A stretch of DNA of 64,000 nt from Antennarius striatus. Taxonomy: Eukaryota; Chordata; Actinopteri; Lophiiformes; Antennariidae. The stretch's first letter is position 1; each line of letters starts with the position of its first letter. Shown one piece after another: positions 36,313 to 58,735 of the stretch. The notes under the pieces were generated by a model. That model did not search any database. It was given only the letters and a program-made list of their open reading frames with translations, and was not told the origin of the DNA. A program made the position numbers and the translations under genes. Location: the NCBI RefSeq assembly GCF_040054535.1, contig NC_090795.1:4749501-4813500 (forward strand). The letters run 5' to 3'.

Positions 36313-38888
36313 ATGGGCTCGGGGAGTACATTGAAGTTCGCCCTGTGTGAGGTGTTGCAGTTTGCAGGCCTGTGTGCGCCACTTTTCATCGTCATGCAGA
36401 GGTTCGCCAACATCGTGGCAAAGGTCAAAACGTCGGCGCGGCCTCCCGGTGACGGCAGCACTGCCTACTGGTTGATCGTGGCCTCCTCCGTTGCTTACGT
36501 CACCTCCACTGCCCTGCTGGTCTGGGTGCCCCTGAAGTATATGGTCTTCATGAAGAAGAAGTTCCTGGTTGGCAGGAAGAAGTGGTGAGTCTGCCCTGGT
36601 GCCGGGGGTCCAGAAACAGAGGTCCAGCCCTGACATGAGACCTGACCGGTTGAGCCTGAGCAGGCCTGCAGCTGGACTGCCTAAGAATACCATGAGTTAG
36701 CAAGTCCTGCAACTGCCTTTGTCTTCCTTCCTTACTTTTGTGTCTTTCCCTTCCTTTGTCTTCGTATCAGGAGGCCCGTTGCCCTCGTTTATGTGATCAT
36801 GTCCACATTGCCCTGCTTTGCCTTTCTCATCGCCAGCTCTGAGGTACAACAAGCAGTGGATTGTTGCCATTTCTTTGACTTGTTTGATCATATCAGTTTA
36901 TGTAGACTCTGAGCCCGATCTTTGTGGCATATCTGTAATAAGAATCAGTTATTTTCGGTCATTTTCTTTGCTTGAAATTAAATATTTCCTTTGACATTAC
37001 CTAAATGATTGAACATTTTATAGCTGCATGGAATAAAGGTATGACTGGAACATTATGGATAAGAAGCTACTGATAAGCAGCTTGATTCCTCTTCCTGTCC
37101 AGGCTGACCTTGTCAAATCATCTGTCCATGAGGCACATTTTCACTTCCTCATTGGTTGCAACCCTGGTCTTATTTGCTGTTTTATGTGGCCCTTTCGAGA
37201 GCCCAGTGTGACTCTTTGACTTTTGCTTATCTGGTGTCTTTTACATAAGAGCCGTAAATTCTGCTAAGATGACCATCTTGCCTGCTTTGTTCTGTGTCCT
37301 GTTTGCACGAAGTCCTGACTCAGGCAAATATCAGAGCTGCAAGTGATTTGGCCCAAAAACCTCGTACAAGAGGAGGTCAGACATATAAATCAAAATTCTT
37401 CTTGCAAAGGTTGATGACTGTCAAGCTAAATTGATCGGTACTGTAGTGATCGGATGTGAGTAGATAAACTAATGATTCTTCTGCTTGTTTGTTCAGGTTC
37501 AGATAAATAACAACATAAAAATGGACACATTTACCGAGCTCCCGGTGTCACTGGTCCTGTTTTCTCTCATCTGTATTGACGTTGTGGAGAGGATACGCCA
37601 TTGCAGACTGACCGGACAGGGTGAGAGCAGCCCTCTGCACATAATACACAAAACTCAACAAGATCTCAACACCTGTAGTCACAACAGTCTGGATACACAA
37701 TGTAGGAGGTCTGGAGCAACAAATGCAGATAACAGGTCCTAAAATCCATCAGTCTTTTCATCTGTGCAGATGAAAAATGTGTTAAATTGAGGAAATGAGC
37801 AGGAAATTACGAAGCCTCTTCTAGAAACAGTACTGAATTGATGACACGTAAGCCATGTTTTACGAAAGTGTATTTTTAGTGCTGTATTCCTTGGGAGAAC
37901 ATTTAACATCAGCAGTCTCTCGAAGCTTTTGCTCCAACTATGCAGCGGATTAATGATTGCATGTTTATTATCATGATATCTCTTGGTGGTGCTTCTCTTT
38001 GGATTATACAGATGTGGCTGATTAATATCAACATAAAGTCATGCCTTACTTTATAGTTATTGCCATGTTTGATTCTCAAAAAAACAAAAAAAGCATATGA
38101 AAACAAAAGAAATGCAGAAAACTTAAATGAATGCTGACATCTTATTTTTTTTGGACCAGTCTTCTGAAATTCATTTCCTTCTCTCCGTAGCTAATGACAT
38201 GGAGAGAGATTCTGACATCCCCTCTACTGTCCTCACCCACGTGGAACAGGTGACCCCTGTTACACCCATCGGTCCGGCTGTGCCGGGGCCAGCTGTGCCC
38301 AGACAAGCCGTACCGACCCCCATTCCACCGGGAGCAAACCCGCTCAATGACAGGAACCAGAACGGAGCGAGGGCTCGACCAGAGACCAACGGCATAGTCC
38401 CGGGAATACCAGGGAATTCCGGGAGGCCATTTAGCATCTCTGGATTGAGCTCACAATCGGCGAGCACCACGGCTTACCGCATGCCCCCGTATGCCTATAC
38501 GGGCCCCCTGAGGTTCCTGTGTGCCAGTGATGCCCGAGCAGATGTGTTTGTGGATAGTTTTATGTTCTGGATGGACACGGTGGAGATGGTGAGGGTGGCG
38601 GGACATCCATTGGTCTACTACTCAGGTTGGGTGTTCCCCATCTATATCTTCAGCTACCTATCCTGCCTGCGGGTGGTGGTCATGCCCCACAGCCCCCTAC
38701 TCTCCTCTGTAGGAGTGGCCGTTCAGGACTTGCCCTTCTTCTTTGTACGTGTTGGCCTCATTGCCTTCTTTGGCTTCGTCACACCCATCCTCTATATGAT
38801 GAAGAACCTGTTGATCTGCCTGGCTTTTGTATATTTTAACTTCATGACCAAGTTGAGGGTCTTCAACACAGAGAGGATGGTTTTTTGA
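36313..38888 (+). CDS. tmem236: Transmembrane protein 236, complete, 4 coding exons
   Basis: Multi-pass membrane protein of unknown biochemical function. Exons: 36313-36584, 36771-36843, 37497-37620, 38191-38888, all GT/AG with consistent phases, 388 aa (human about 351). The N-terminus MGSGSTLKFALCEVLQFA aligns with human MASGRLIKFVVFELLEFA, so this ATG was preferred over an in-frame ATG at 36199. Conserved blocks include WRPVALVYVIMSTLPC, ELPVSLVLFSL, DTVEMVRVAGHP and the final QDLPFFFVRVGLI region. Several hydrophobic segments flank a cytosol-like linker (about residues 157-260). That linker is rich in Pro and Val and accounts for the extra length. Order next to hacd1 and mrc1 supports orthology. 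Confidence 0.94.
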
Positions 38889-41400
38889 AAGCAACACTTT
38901 CAGAAAGTCAAATAAAATAATAAAAGATATCAAATAAAAGATATATTCAATGCATAGGTTGGAACCAGCAGGATGCCAAGATCCAGTGCCAGTTGGAAAT
39001 CTTTCAAAGTTTAGCTGCATCTTTGGTGTTGGTGAAGCTTCATTGAATTAAAATATTTCGCACCACACAGTCTAGTTTACATATGGAGATTTCTCATTTC
39101 ATATTGATAGCAAGTTACTGCCATGAAACTGTTTAAACTGTTTGCTAAACTTGCAGACACATTTTTAATGCTAGCTTTCCAACACAAGGCTAGTGTACAG
39201 TGATATAATTTGGCCAACACTACTACACTCCAAAAAATCTTTTAAACACATATTTAATGCCACAACAAATCTTTTAATGCTAGTTCAAAGGGTACGTTGA
39301 GGTTGGATACCTTTAAAATATAAGCTCATTTCCCTCAATGTTTCCAGTACACTTAAGGGAAACCAGCAGTTAAGAGCATGAGAAAAACTGAGACCAGGAT
39401 TTAATGAATGACTGTGTCATTAAACCAAAGAATGACTTTGTGCAAGAAGCAGCCAAGAGATTCTGCTGAAATGCATGATGGTACTTGTCACTGGCGAAAA
39501 AAGGAGCCAGTAGGTGATTATCTGTCAAATGACTATTTTGTTGTGTATCATTTACAATAATGTTGGGGCATATTTTACCCTCTTCCTCACCAAGTGTGGC
39601 ACCTTGAGAATGTACCTGTGCTTGTCTTGTTGTTTTTTTTACTATTATAAAATGCAGTGAAAACATAAAAAGCATGAATCTGTTTGTATTTTTTTTATTT
39701 ATTTTTTTGCTCAGTTATAGTCTCACAAGAAAACCAAAGTGTGAGTGTGTTTCGTTAATACATATATTTTGGTAAGATTAATAAAGAAAGATATTCAACT
39801 ATATGCTGCATGTTTTACTTGTGTTTTTTTTAAATCATGTATGAGGAATTTACTGACATCAGCTGAAAGTACATACAGTATATGTTTTTGAACGCCACTC
39901 AGAACTTTCACTGGAATTCATCCCTTCTGTTCCCAATCACTCCTCCAGGGAACAGCTTTCCTGTCATTATTCTACACTTTCGTATCATCACATCCCTTCC
40001 TGCAATCTTGCATGTTCCACAACAAGAGAGCAATGATAAGCGAGAAGTCATTACATGTGTATCATCTGAATGAAGTCAAAACAGCATCTGCAAAAATACA
40101 CATTGTTTTTGTGGAGAATCATGAGACAAAAAATCCATTAATGTGCACCAACCACTACATTCAGCATCACAAGAATAAAACATCGCATATGAATGGTGAA
40201 AAATTTGTCACAAATCAAGATCTTAATCATTACTACCCTCTAAATTTTGCCATTCATTTGCTTGGCCCATTTTCATCAACCCATTATTCAGCTAATAACA
40301 GACATAGAAAAGAATCTGTTAACAATCCAACAGTGTCTTCAAGCACTGGACTGCAGAAAGACAAAGTCTGCATCAAACTGCTAAATGTAGCATTTACAAT
40401 TTATCTGTTGTGGAAGTAAACTGAGTACAATTTACGATTCACTGATGATCAGAAACTTGACAAACAAACTAATGAATGATAATGTTGCATCATTGTTTAG
40501 TAACACATTTAATTATTAATTAATGCATTATTTAAGATAATACTGCCAATTATGATTGAAAATCGGATTAATTTTACATACTACTTTAGTAAAGTAGTAA
40601 GTTATTAACTGAATATTTCTTTTGTGTTTTACACGGCGTTCTTACTTGTTTGTACCCCAAAACCATTGCTGTGCATCCCTGCAGAATGAGGCCACAATGG
40701 TCAGATGTCCACTCACTTCCCCAATAGGAAGCAGGATATCCTCCTCTCATCTCTTTCTACTGACTTGTATCATCATTGCACTCCTCACCCGGAGTCTTGT
40801 GGACCTCCTGGTGGCACAACACAAAACCAACATCAGCAAAGTCCTCAAAACTCAATGTAATCCTGCTGTACTTTTGCTTTAACAATGATGAAGTTGGAAC
40901 ACTCCTGACCAGTCGTGATTATCTTAGATCTTTGGATCCTCCTTCTAAACCAGTTTTTGCTGAACCACTCCCCTGACCTCACACTGAAGGCCTATTTCAA
41001 ATTTTAGTCACTCATTGAAGCGTACTGACATAAATTAATCCGCAAAATCCATCATCCAGTTCAAAATAAGATTATTGGCCTTTTTGTGTTTCACTGAAAA
41101 CGAATCATTGGTGAATTTCATTTTGTTAAGCAGTCGGATGAGCTGCTCGCTTTACCCTTTCCTGTCTCCCACTCCTCCGCCAAAAATTCAGTGGAAGCTC
41201 GTGGAAATTGCTGTCGTTGACCAATCTTAGCTGCACATGTGACAGGATATCCATCAGTGTGATTAAGGGGGGAAAGCTCCATGTCTCTGTGTCCTATTTG
41301 CTCTATGTCACACAGCTTTGCACAGTCCAGATCCCCTCTCACATGACTTGAAAACTCTCCTGCAACTTAACCGCTCCGTGCACATTACACATTACAGATA
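38889..41400 (+). other. tmem236 3' region and mrc1 upstream region
   Basis: AATAAA-type signals cluster immediately after the tmem236 stop (38911-38916, 38918-38923, 38933-38938), with another at about 39779, so the 3' UTR may be very short or about 0.9 kb. A 135-codon open frame (40012-40419) and an 86-codon one (40622-40882) are unsupported by homology. The last 250 bases before 41401 should hold the mrc1 promoter, with a CCAAT box at 41221-41225. Confidence 0.55.
38911..38938 (+). other. tmem236: clustered poly(A) signals for tmem236
   Basis: Three overlapping or adjacent AATAAA hexamers begin 23 bases after the stop codon. This would give an unusually short 3' UTR if used. Confidence 0.55.
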
Positions 41401-50623
<9,223 letters not shown>

Positions 50624-51067
50624 AAAGACTTTAAATTAGAGGCATTAAGCACTGTGACTAGATCTGGGAGTTTCATCTCAATTTCACACTCTTTAAGGTA
50701 TTCTGTTTTCCACACATGAATATTGCCCAAATCATAATGTTTCATATCTGTTATATAATAGTTCATAAGAACAATGTTAGCACTGACACTGCACTAGAAA
50801 AATCAGGGATGAGATAATATAAATTACAATCTATAACAAACCTACATGATTATGTGATTTGTGAAGTATGTACAGATTATTTTTTACTTGAGCTAATCAA
50901 TACAAGAAGAACACTTGTAGACCAAACACTGACAACTCAAGAAAGGTGAAAAAAAGTTTTTTTTAAAAAATATTAATGTTATTAGCCAACTGGGTATCTT
51001 GTTTGCATTGTCCATTGGCTACTCATCTTTCATTTTCTTTTGTCTAAGATGTTGTAAATAGAAGCTT

Positions 51068-51073
51068 AATAAA
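51068..51073 (+). other. mrc1: poly(A) signal for mrc1
   Basis: Canonical AATAAA 445 bases past the mrc1 stop codon, inside AGCTTAATAAAATCTGAGG and followed by a T-rich stretch. Confidence 0.65.
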
Positions 51074-51498
51074 ATCTGAGGAATAATTCATCAAAATTAA
51101 TTGCTTCAGTTTTGTATTTTGAAGTGCACCAATAGACCAACATTAACTTGGTTTGACCATGATTTGCAGAAAAAAGTTATGACATGTTTCAAGACATACA
51201 TGGTAATGACTGAAATTAAAAGAATTTACTAGACAAATATGGGATAACAACAACATAGCACTGAGGCTGCTGGAAGTGTATTTGGCAATAAATGATGTTG
51301 GTTGACCACCAAATATGTGTATAACTCATCTTGAGCAAGACAAACATGTTTTCATGTCTAGTTAATACATTTTCTGGCAACCATGAATGAATATCTGATC
51401 CTAATCTACTAGGAAAACATTTAAATATTTCACTGTATAAGTTAAAAGTTTGACATGTTAGTGTTGCCAGTTCAAAAATGAAAAAACTCAATAGAAAT

Positions 51499-51524
51499 CC
51501 ACTCTGGTGATGTCACCAGAGTGG
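51499..51524. repeat. perfect palindrome, 12-bp arms
   Basis: CCACTCTGGTGA and its exact reverse complement are separated by TG. GC-containing arms make a chance origin less likely than for AT-rich hairpins. It may be a protein-binding dyad or a transposon-end remnant. Confidence 0.75.
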
Positions 51525-51810
51525 CTATAAGTCTCCCATTAAGGCAATATCTAAAGTATGACAAAGCCAAGTAATGAAGAATCCCAATAACACACTTTGA
51601 TTAATTGTTGAGCAGCAGCCCAATTATTCATTGATTAAATATACTGTATATCATCATAACTTGTACTACAATAAATTACAATGAATTATTTTTACATTAT
51701 CAGTGCTGCCGGATGATCTCAATGAGACACAAATAACAGCTTCCTGCCCTGCGACAAAAAAAGTCTGGAATTTTAAGTCACTTTGCCAACTGCAATAATT
51801 GATAAGACTC

Positions 51811-51835
51811 CCTTGATCACTCATAGTGATCAAGG
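51811..51835. repeat. perfect palindrome, 11-bp arms
   Basis: CCTTGATCACT and its exact reverse complement are separated by CAT, 287 bases beyond the previous palindrome and 1.1 kb upstream of the slc39a12 start. Confidence 0.75.
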
Positions 51836-52979
51836 AAGGAGAATATGATAATTAAATGTTGGCTGTGTGTGAAAGGTTGTTTCAAAAAATATACAAGTAA
51901 TATGTTATTTTAGGTGTAAAGTTATAAATAATTAAAGTTGACTTAAATACTACCCTGCCAGGTATCAGACGTTCAGTTATGCCAGTGATCGGCCACTTCC
52001 ATCAGTCAGCGGTCCCCATGGTAACCACAGACCTCTACGTCTCTCATCGCTAATCCTCCAGAGCTTAATCAACTCTTACTCCTTATAAGAAGGCTTTACC
52101 GGCACCAATGCCCAAGAATTCACCCCAAACAAGAACTGGATTTTCTGTTTATCCATCAGGAGGAGGAAAACAAACCTATTTAAAAGGAGTTGGGAGAAAC
52201 AGAAGGGAGAACAGCAAGTTTTTTTTTCATCTGTTTTACCTCAGGTATGACCGCCAGCTTTAGTCCTCATATTGCTGAGTTCATTTGACCTGCAGCCTGT
52301 CGTGTGGGAGTGTGTTGACAAGTATTGAGAGAAAGCTCGCCATGTTTTGTACTCTATGTTTGTTTGATATATGATGACTAAGACAACATAGAGAATAAGA
52401 AAACCTTTTGAACATCTCCAGTACACTTATGTAAGTTGGATTTGGATGCTCGTAGAAGCATATAGAAAGTTATTTACACCCTTATGATAATATTCACACC
52501 TTTACAAATTGCTTTCTCTTTTAAACTACATTTGAGGAGGGTTACTTTTAGATGAGGATTTCCGTCTGAGACCCACATTAAAAAAATGAAACACGGCTTT
52601 GTGTGAATTGTAGCTTTTCACCAGTTCATGGTATTCCTCAATACTAATTATTTTCTACACCGTCTCCCCCTTCTTGCCCCCTTCTCCCTGCCCCTGTGCT
52701 CCCTCACTAGCATGCACTAATCCTTTTGTTCTGGACTGAGGGGCCCAGGTTTTGACCGGCCATTTGGCACTGCAAGTTCTGGTTCAGCTGAGGGTTTGCC
52801 CTCCTGTCCTCCACCGAATCAGGCATTCTTTCTTCTAACGCCTCCCACAGCTCTTCTTTCTTTGAAGTGTTTTCTCTTCTTGCCCACCTTGAGTCCGAAT
52901 TCTCTCTCACTTTGTTTTTGTTTTCTACGCATCATTTCCTCGGCAAGACCTGAGGGAGTCGGACCGCCTCGATAGGAAG

Positions 52980-53590
52980 ATGCACCTCGGGAGAAGGACT
53001 CCGACTTTGCTGCTGCTGCTGTTGCCTCTTTGTCTGCTGGGGAGGATACAGGAGGTGAAAGGGCAGGAGCAGCGGCACCTGCGAGAGGCTCTCGGGGCCT
53101 TAGATTTGCCCCTGGGTTTGAATGACGAGCCACGGCTCCAGAAGAACCACATCAGTATCCTGATCGCCAAGTTACTCCATTTGGTGCACTGTGCAGAACA
53201 AACTGGCACATCTCAGGAAGTTTGTGACAAGGTAAGGCCTATACCCAACAGACATGTCACTGCCTGAGTACATGAGAACCTTTCACATTCATAACATGCT
53301 AATGATGGCTTAAGAATTCATCCATTCCTGTCTGCTTGTTGGAGAAGGGTACTTGTTGTGGCTGGAATGCGAGTAAATGCGAAGGCTTAGGTCCTTAGCT
53401 TCTATGGGGCATTCACGCTGAGTGGGTGTATTAGACGTCCGTTAGTTTGACACAATAACCTCCATTTAGATTTAGAGGTATTCAACATATTTATGCAGCT
53501 GAGTTGATGATTTTATGTTCCCAGAGTAGAAAGGGAGGTTTTAAAAATGTGGAGAGCAGCATACCTTAATGGAGACAGCATCTTAGTGTG

Positions 53591-53653
<63 letters not shown>

Positions 53654-56600
53654 AAACACAACTGCTAGGAAAAAGAGTGGAGTGAATCCAATCAGCCTTT
53701 CATTAAACTGGTGTGTAAATTCCGGGTCAACACTCTATTAGTTTGGTCTTTTTCAATGTTCCGTCCTTCAACTTCACCTAAAATACCTGTCATCTCTTCC
53801 CACCCCTGTTTGTCTTGCAGTGTCTGACGCCAGAAATAGCTCTGTCAGTGCTAGAGGATGATGGGAAAGTTTACGTCACAACCGAATCGTACCAGCGAAT
53901 CTCCACTGCTCTGCTTTACTACATCATCAACTTGAAAAACCTTTGCAGGTCCAATATGACCTCTCTTTCTTTCAATTCTTCCTCTCCATTTGAGAACTAC
54001 CAGTTCTACCTTTTGGCCCTGACCAATCTGCACCCAGACGAGGATGGTAACTTCTTATCATCCAGCGAAACAGAAAGTATTTTGCGGCTCATCAACAAGC
54101 ACGACCACCAAGGCACCTCATCTGATTTGCAAGTAAGGGATTTTTATTATCAGAGAGATTTATCATATCTCAGTATCTGAGGATCAAAAGGTGACCTTTT
54201 TAATTTCCATCCCATAGTGTATTGATGCCTCTGGTCTACTTGAAGATGTTAATGCGCAAGAAAATACAGGTGCTGATTTGTCTTCTGTACCAAGACTGGC
54301 TGCAGCCATCATCAGCCATATTCTACAGAGAAGCTGTTTCCAAGTGAGGAACCTCCCTTCTCCTGCTTTCTTCACCAACTATATCTTCCAAGCTCTAAAT
54401 TGCACAAGTGACCTGCAGATAGTGGGTAAGTTCAGAAGCAAAGCTGGCCCATTAAACACATTTCAACACAAAGACATTTTTCTCTAATAACTGACAACTT
54501 AAATCTAACATTGACTGTCTTTTACCTCCATTCTGGTCTCAGCACTTAATAAAGTACGTCATTGATGAGTGTGTCATTTTCTCATTATATAAAATAATTT
54601 TTACTGAACCAAAGGAATGTGATGTCATATTTTGTTATCCATTTAGTATCTTAGCTTTTAAAGAGTGAGTTTCAATATCTGTACCTGACACTTTTTCAAG
54701 TATCTAAAAATAAAATTGTCTTTTACATGAAAAAGAGGTCAATTCTAGGCTGCTTCTTGAACACAACCCAATTTCCTTTGCTTAGACTTGGAGGAGTTGC
54801 TTCATCAGCTGGGAGTCGGACACGAAGCGGTGACACACAGTCACAACAGGAAGAGGCGGAGCATCGCAAAGAGTTCAAAGGAAGCTGTTGGACATCAACT
54901 GGGTGGCTGCAGCCATGAAAATGGAGAACTAACCCGAGACTGGGCAGAGGTGAGGCTGAGGCAAACGCTTGATTAAAAAGAGACTATCCTGTACTGTGGC
55001 TTGTTTAGACAGCATACTCCTCATCCCCAAATTTGTCATTTGCTTTGAATCTATTCAGGTATGTTTTTCAGCCAATCAGCTGGTGGATATTTTTGCTCTG
55101 AATCCTCATTTGCCAATTTCCAAGAAGCACTTCAGTCAAATTTGCCCGGCCATCATTCAGCAGTTGCTAGGCAATGCCTGTGAATCTGCAGAACAAAACA
55201 GGAGACGATCTCTGCCCACTGCTGTCGAGAGTAAGACTTTTCACCCCATGGTTCTTCCATACAGCCTACGGTATCCTACTGCAAGTTGTTTTTTAATTCA
55301 GGTCACTATTAAGCAAGTCAAGATTAAAAAGGGAACTGATAGATTTGACCATAATTCTTGTAGAGAGAATCAAATACCAGTCCAATAAAGTCCTGGTCTT
55401 TCTTTTAATTTGGGTCCATTGTTTGCTGATGTCAAGGCAAGATGTGCTTTTGTATCACTGATATTTATGCAGTAAGAAGTGTCTAAAGTTGAAATACTCT
55501 CCTGCTCCAGAGTATGGCTACAGCACAGCCGCTGTCCTGCTCATCACGCTGGGCTCCATGCTCGGTATCTGCCTCATCTTCTTCACTTCCTGCCAGGAAG
55601 TCTACACTCTCATCCTGCAGCTGTTTGTGGGCTTGGCAGTGGGGACCCTCTCAGGAGATGCACTCCTACACCTCATACCACAGGTATAGGATAGAAAGAC
55701 ACTACCCCATCCTCTTTATCTGTGATGGTGCAGTGCTGAAGATACTGTGTGCACAATGTTGAATAAATGCCTAACACCCCTTTGACTTCTTTGGAGATCC
55801 TTGGCCTCCATGATGATTCCCATGATCACGATGTGGAACACTATACAGAAGGAAAGGAATATCTTTGGAAAATTCTGGGGATGATTGCAGGGATCTACAG
55901 CTTTTTCCTTATTGAGAGGATCTTTTCCTTTTTGGTTCCTTCTCATGGCCATGTAAGAGTTTTTTTCCCTGACATTTACTGATGGCACAAAAAATGTCAA
56001 AAATAGGAGCTGAGTTGATTTTCTTTATCCAGCCAGATGTTGACCTTTAGGAGTTTTCATGAACAAGCAAATCTGTGCCAAGTCTGAACTTCGTCAGAGC
56101 TGACTGCTTTCCTTTTGTCTGCAGGGTCATTCTGGTGACCTTCCCTTGGAGCTCAGATGCAACGGTCGGACTCAGAGGGGCAAGTCCATCTCTACCATAC
56201 AACTGGTCAGTCTGATCACCACCCAGACTATTTTTTTTTCTTATTTATTCAACGTTAACCTCATTCCCATAATCAGCTTTGGGATTTCCCGTAATTCAGT
56301 TCCCATCATTAGCTGTTATGACACGGCGGGTGACATTGCAAGGTCATTCCTGGAACACGGACAGTAAAAACAAAACAACAAAAGAAAACATTGTGACATT
56401 TTAACTGCTGAGCGCAGTGTTCATTTGAAATTTCAACACTACCAATGATTTGAAAGAAATAATTTTGTATATTATAATTCATATTTCAGGTAGTATGCAA
56501 AGAAAGGCAAAAGCACACACAGGCTACGTCTTTACTTCGCCAATGACGAGATGTGGTCTCAGCTGATGTTGTATCCATCCGCCAACATGTGGGAAAGAAC

Positions 56601-58250
56601 GAGATCCGGTCGTTACTAGCGATAATGTCCAAAACATGGGTCACATCTCGAATTTTTGCTCGTATCTTGAACAAAAACACGGATAGAGTGATGGCTTATC
56701 TAAAAAAAACCTCATAAGTTGAGTAGCTTGAATATCAAGGTACTGCTATATTCAAGATGTTATAGAAACAATATCTCCACAAACACCATCAACTTGGTAA
56801 GACTCATCTGAAGCCTGTCTTTCACTGCTGGCCTATCAGAACTGATTCATCTGTTGTCCAGCAATAAATTAATTTAAGCTAAAGTTAAAGAAGTGACATT
56901 GGTCTTCACAAAGTGAAAAAAATGAACACACATTAGCACAAATACTGTACAATACATTTAATTCTGACTGCCATTAAAACAATGTCTTGTGTTGCTCTTA
57001 TGTAAGAGCGATGAGGAGCAGTGTGGGAGGGAGTAGAGGACAGGGTATGTAGGATGTTGGAGAATGAGAAGCATTGAATCATTCAGAATGCACTTCATGC
57101 TTTTGTTGAATCGTGTAACGTTCAATAAGTACTTCAAAAGTAGAACATTGAACTGTAGTAGAACTATAGGACATATTTTACAGAAACTCCCTTTCGGTTG
57201 TCTTTATTTGACTATTCTTTGTTAAGTTAGATACAAAAGTGCTGTTTCTTTGTATTTTACAGGGTCCAGTGGATGATTCGGAAAGTACAGAGGTATCTCC
57301 TGAAATCCCACACGCAAGGACGCCATCGCACCAGAGTAAGCTCCATTAACATCAACATGGGCTCCAAAACACATGTGAACGTGATGTCCCGTGTAACTAG
57401 TTGCCTGGAATAACAGATTAATTGTCCCCATGACGACACAGGCTCCCTTTATGTTCCCAGGGCAAGGGGTTCCCCTGCTGGCTGTGATGATAATTGTGGG
57501 AGACAGCCTTCATAATTTCGCCGACGGCTTGGTTGTCGGAGCGGCCTTCTCCTCTTCGTCCGAGACTGGCATGGCGACCACCGTGGCCATCCTGTGTCAC
57601 GAGATCCCGCACGAGATGGGTGAGCGGTCACGATCCTCACTTCAGCAACGCTTCTGTTGTTTTTCTTGGCTGAGGCCAGACCACATTCTGTTTGACATCT
57701 TTCCTGCTTTCTGTCTAAAAGGTGACTTTGCAGTGTTGCTTAGCTCTGGTCTCCCGGTGAGGACCGCCGTGTTGATGAACTTCCTCAGTGCTCTGACGGC
57801 CTTCATGGGCCTCTACATCGGATTGTTTGTTTCCTCAGACACTGAGGTGCAGCAGTGGATCTTTGCTGTCACTGCTGGGATTTTCCTCTATTTGTCGCTG
57901 GTGGAAATGGTAAGTGAAGATGCTTTATGTCACTTAATGCCAATTTTCTAGAAATGTGTTTGGAAAGGAATGATTTTAATAAATCAGGTAATAGTGAAAT
58001 AGTACTACAGTACATGTTGTAAGACACAGGCTGCCACATCTCTGGTTTTAGTGCAGAAAAACACATTTCTTACTGATATCTCTTTCAAAGCTAAAAATAA
58101 CTTTCTTCTTTCTGTTTTTAGCTTCCAGAGATGAACAGAGTGAAGAGCGACAGACCGTGTCTCATGTTTTTAATGCAGAACCTCGGCCTGTTGATGGGTT
58201 GGGCCTGTCTCCTGCTGCTGGCACTCTTTGAACATGAACTCAAATTCTAA
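52980..58250 (+). CDS. slc39a12: Zinc transporter ZIP12, complete, 12 coding exons
   Basis: LIV-1 subfamily ZIP protein that imports Zn2+ into the cytosol, mainly in brain in mammals. Exons: 52980-53231, 53821-54132, 54218-54425, 54786-54949, 55059-55230, 55511-55683, 55797-55952, 56125-56205, 57263-57335, 57461-57619, 57722-57909, 58122-58250; phases agree, giving 688 aa (human 691). Leu-rich signal peptide (about 1-28). Large extracellular domain (to about 365) ending at KYGYSTAAV, where the membrane core begins. The hallmark HNFADG (548-553) and HEIPHE (577-582) build the metal site. The TM3-TM4 loop has His-rich HDDSHDHD and SHGHGHS. The start has an in-frame upstream TGA and no earlier in-frame ATG. 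The ectodomain carries RKRR (279-282), not present in the human sequence I recall. Confidence 0.96.
53586..53652. repeat. (GT)n microsatellite in slc39a12 intron 1
   Basis: GT dinucleotide array with a single C interruption near its start. Confidence 0.96.
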
Positions 58251-58735
58251 ATGCAGTCTGAATGACGTATTTCTGCACACGGGTTTATGCCGACACAAGG
58301 ATGACTTGTTTTTTACTGCTTTTTTAACAAAACATCATTCCCCATTTATCACTTTTAACCCAATCAACTTGCGAACAGGATGTTTTATCAAGGCAAATGG
58401 TTTAGCCCTATGAATCCTCTCTTTTTATACAATGATTTATTTTTGTATGAGAGGTATCACTGGCAACTTTTTATGGACACTAAACTCTTGTGGCCTTATT
58501 TGGAAGCATCGGGTACTATTGTACATATCTGTCGTTTTGTGAGATATAAATGCTGCCTCATATAGTCACAACTTTTGATTTTGAGGTACTTTCTTAACAG
58601 AAATACATAAAAAAAATTGCAAATCTATTTGTTTCGGTTTGTGCAGTAATTTATGTCAGTGTATTTAAACAAAGAGGAATGAGTGCAATTCAGTCATGTA
58701 AGAAAATGTAGTGCTCTGCAAAGCAGTTACTTCTA

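Larger units (their letters stand above)
50624..52979 (+). other. mrc1 3' UTR and slc39a12 upstream region
   Basis: The mrc1 3' UTR probably ends after AATAAA at 51068-51073. The remainder is AT-rich with two perfect palindromes (51499-51524, 51811-51835). From 52650 to 52979 it is pyrimidine-rich, probably the slc39a12 promoter and 5' UTR. No gene recognised. Confidence 0.6.

Noticed and set aside
36094-36693. 199-codon minus-strand open frame
   Set aside because: Antisense shadow of tmem236 exon 1 plus an AC microsatellite; the conserved protein is on the + strand.
40012-40419. 135-codon open frame downstream of tmem236
   Set aside because: Asn/His/Lys-rich, AT-driven translation with no recognisable domain or convincing splice context; probably non-coding.
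52819-53209. Minus-strand frames of 94-104 codons
   Set aside because: Shadows of slc39a12 exon 1 and its leader; no family recognised.
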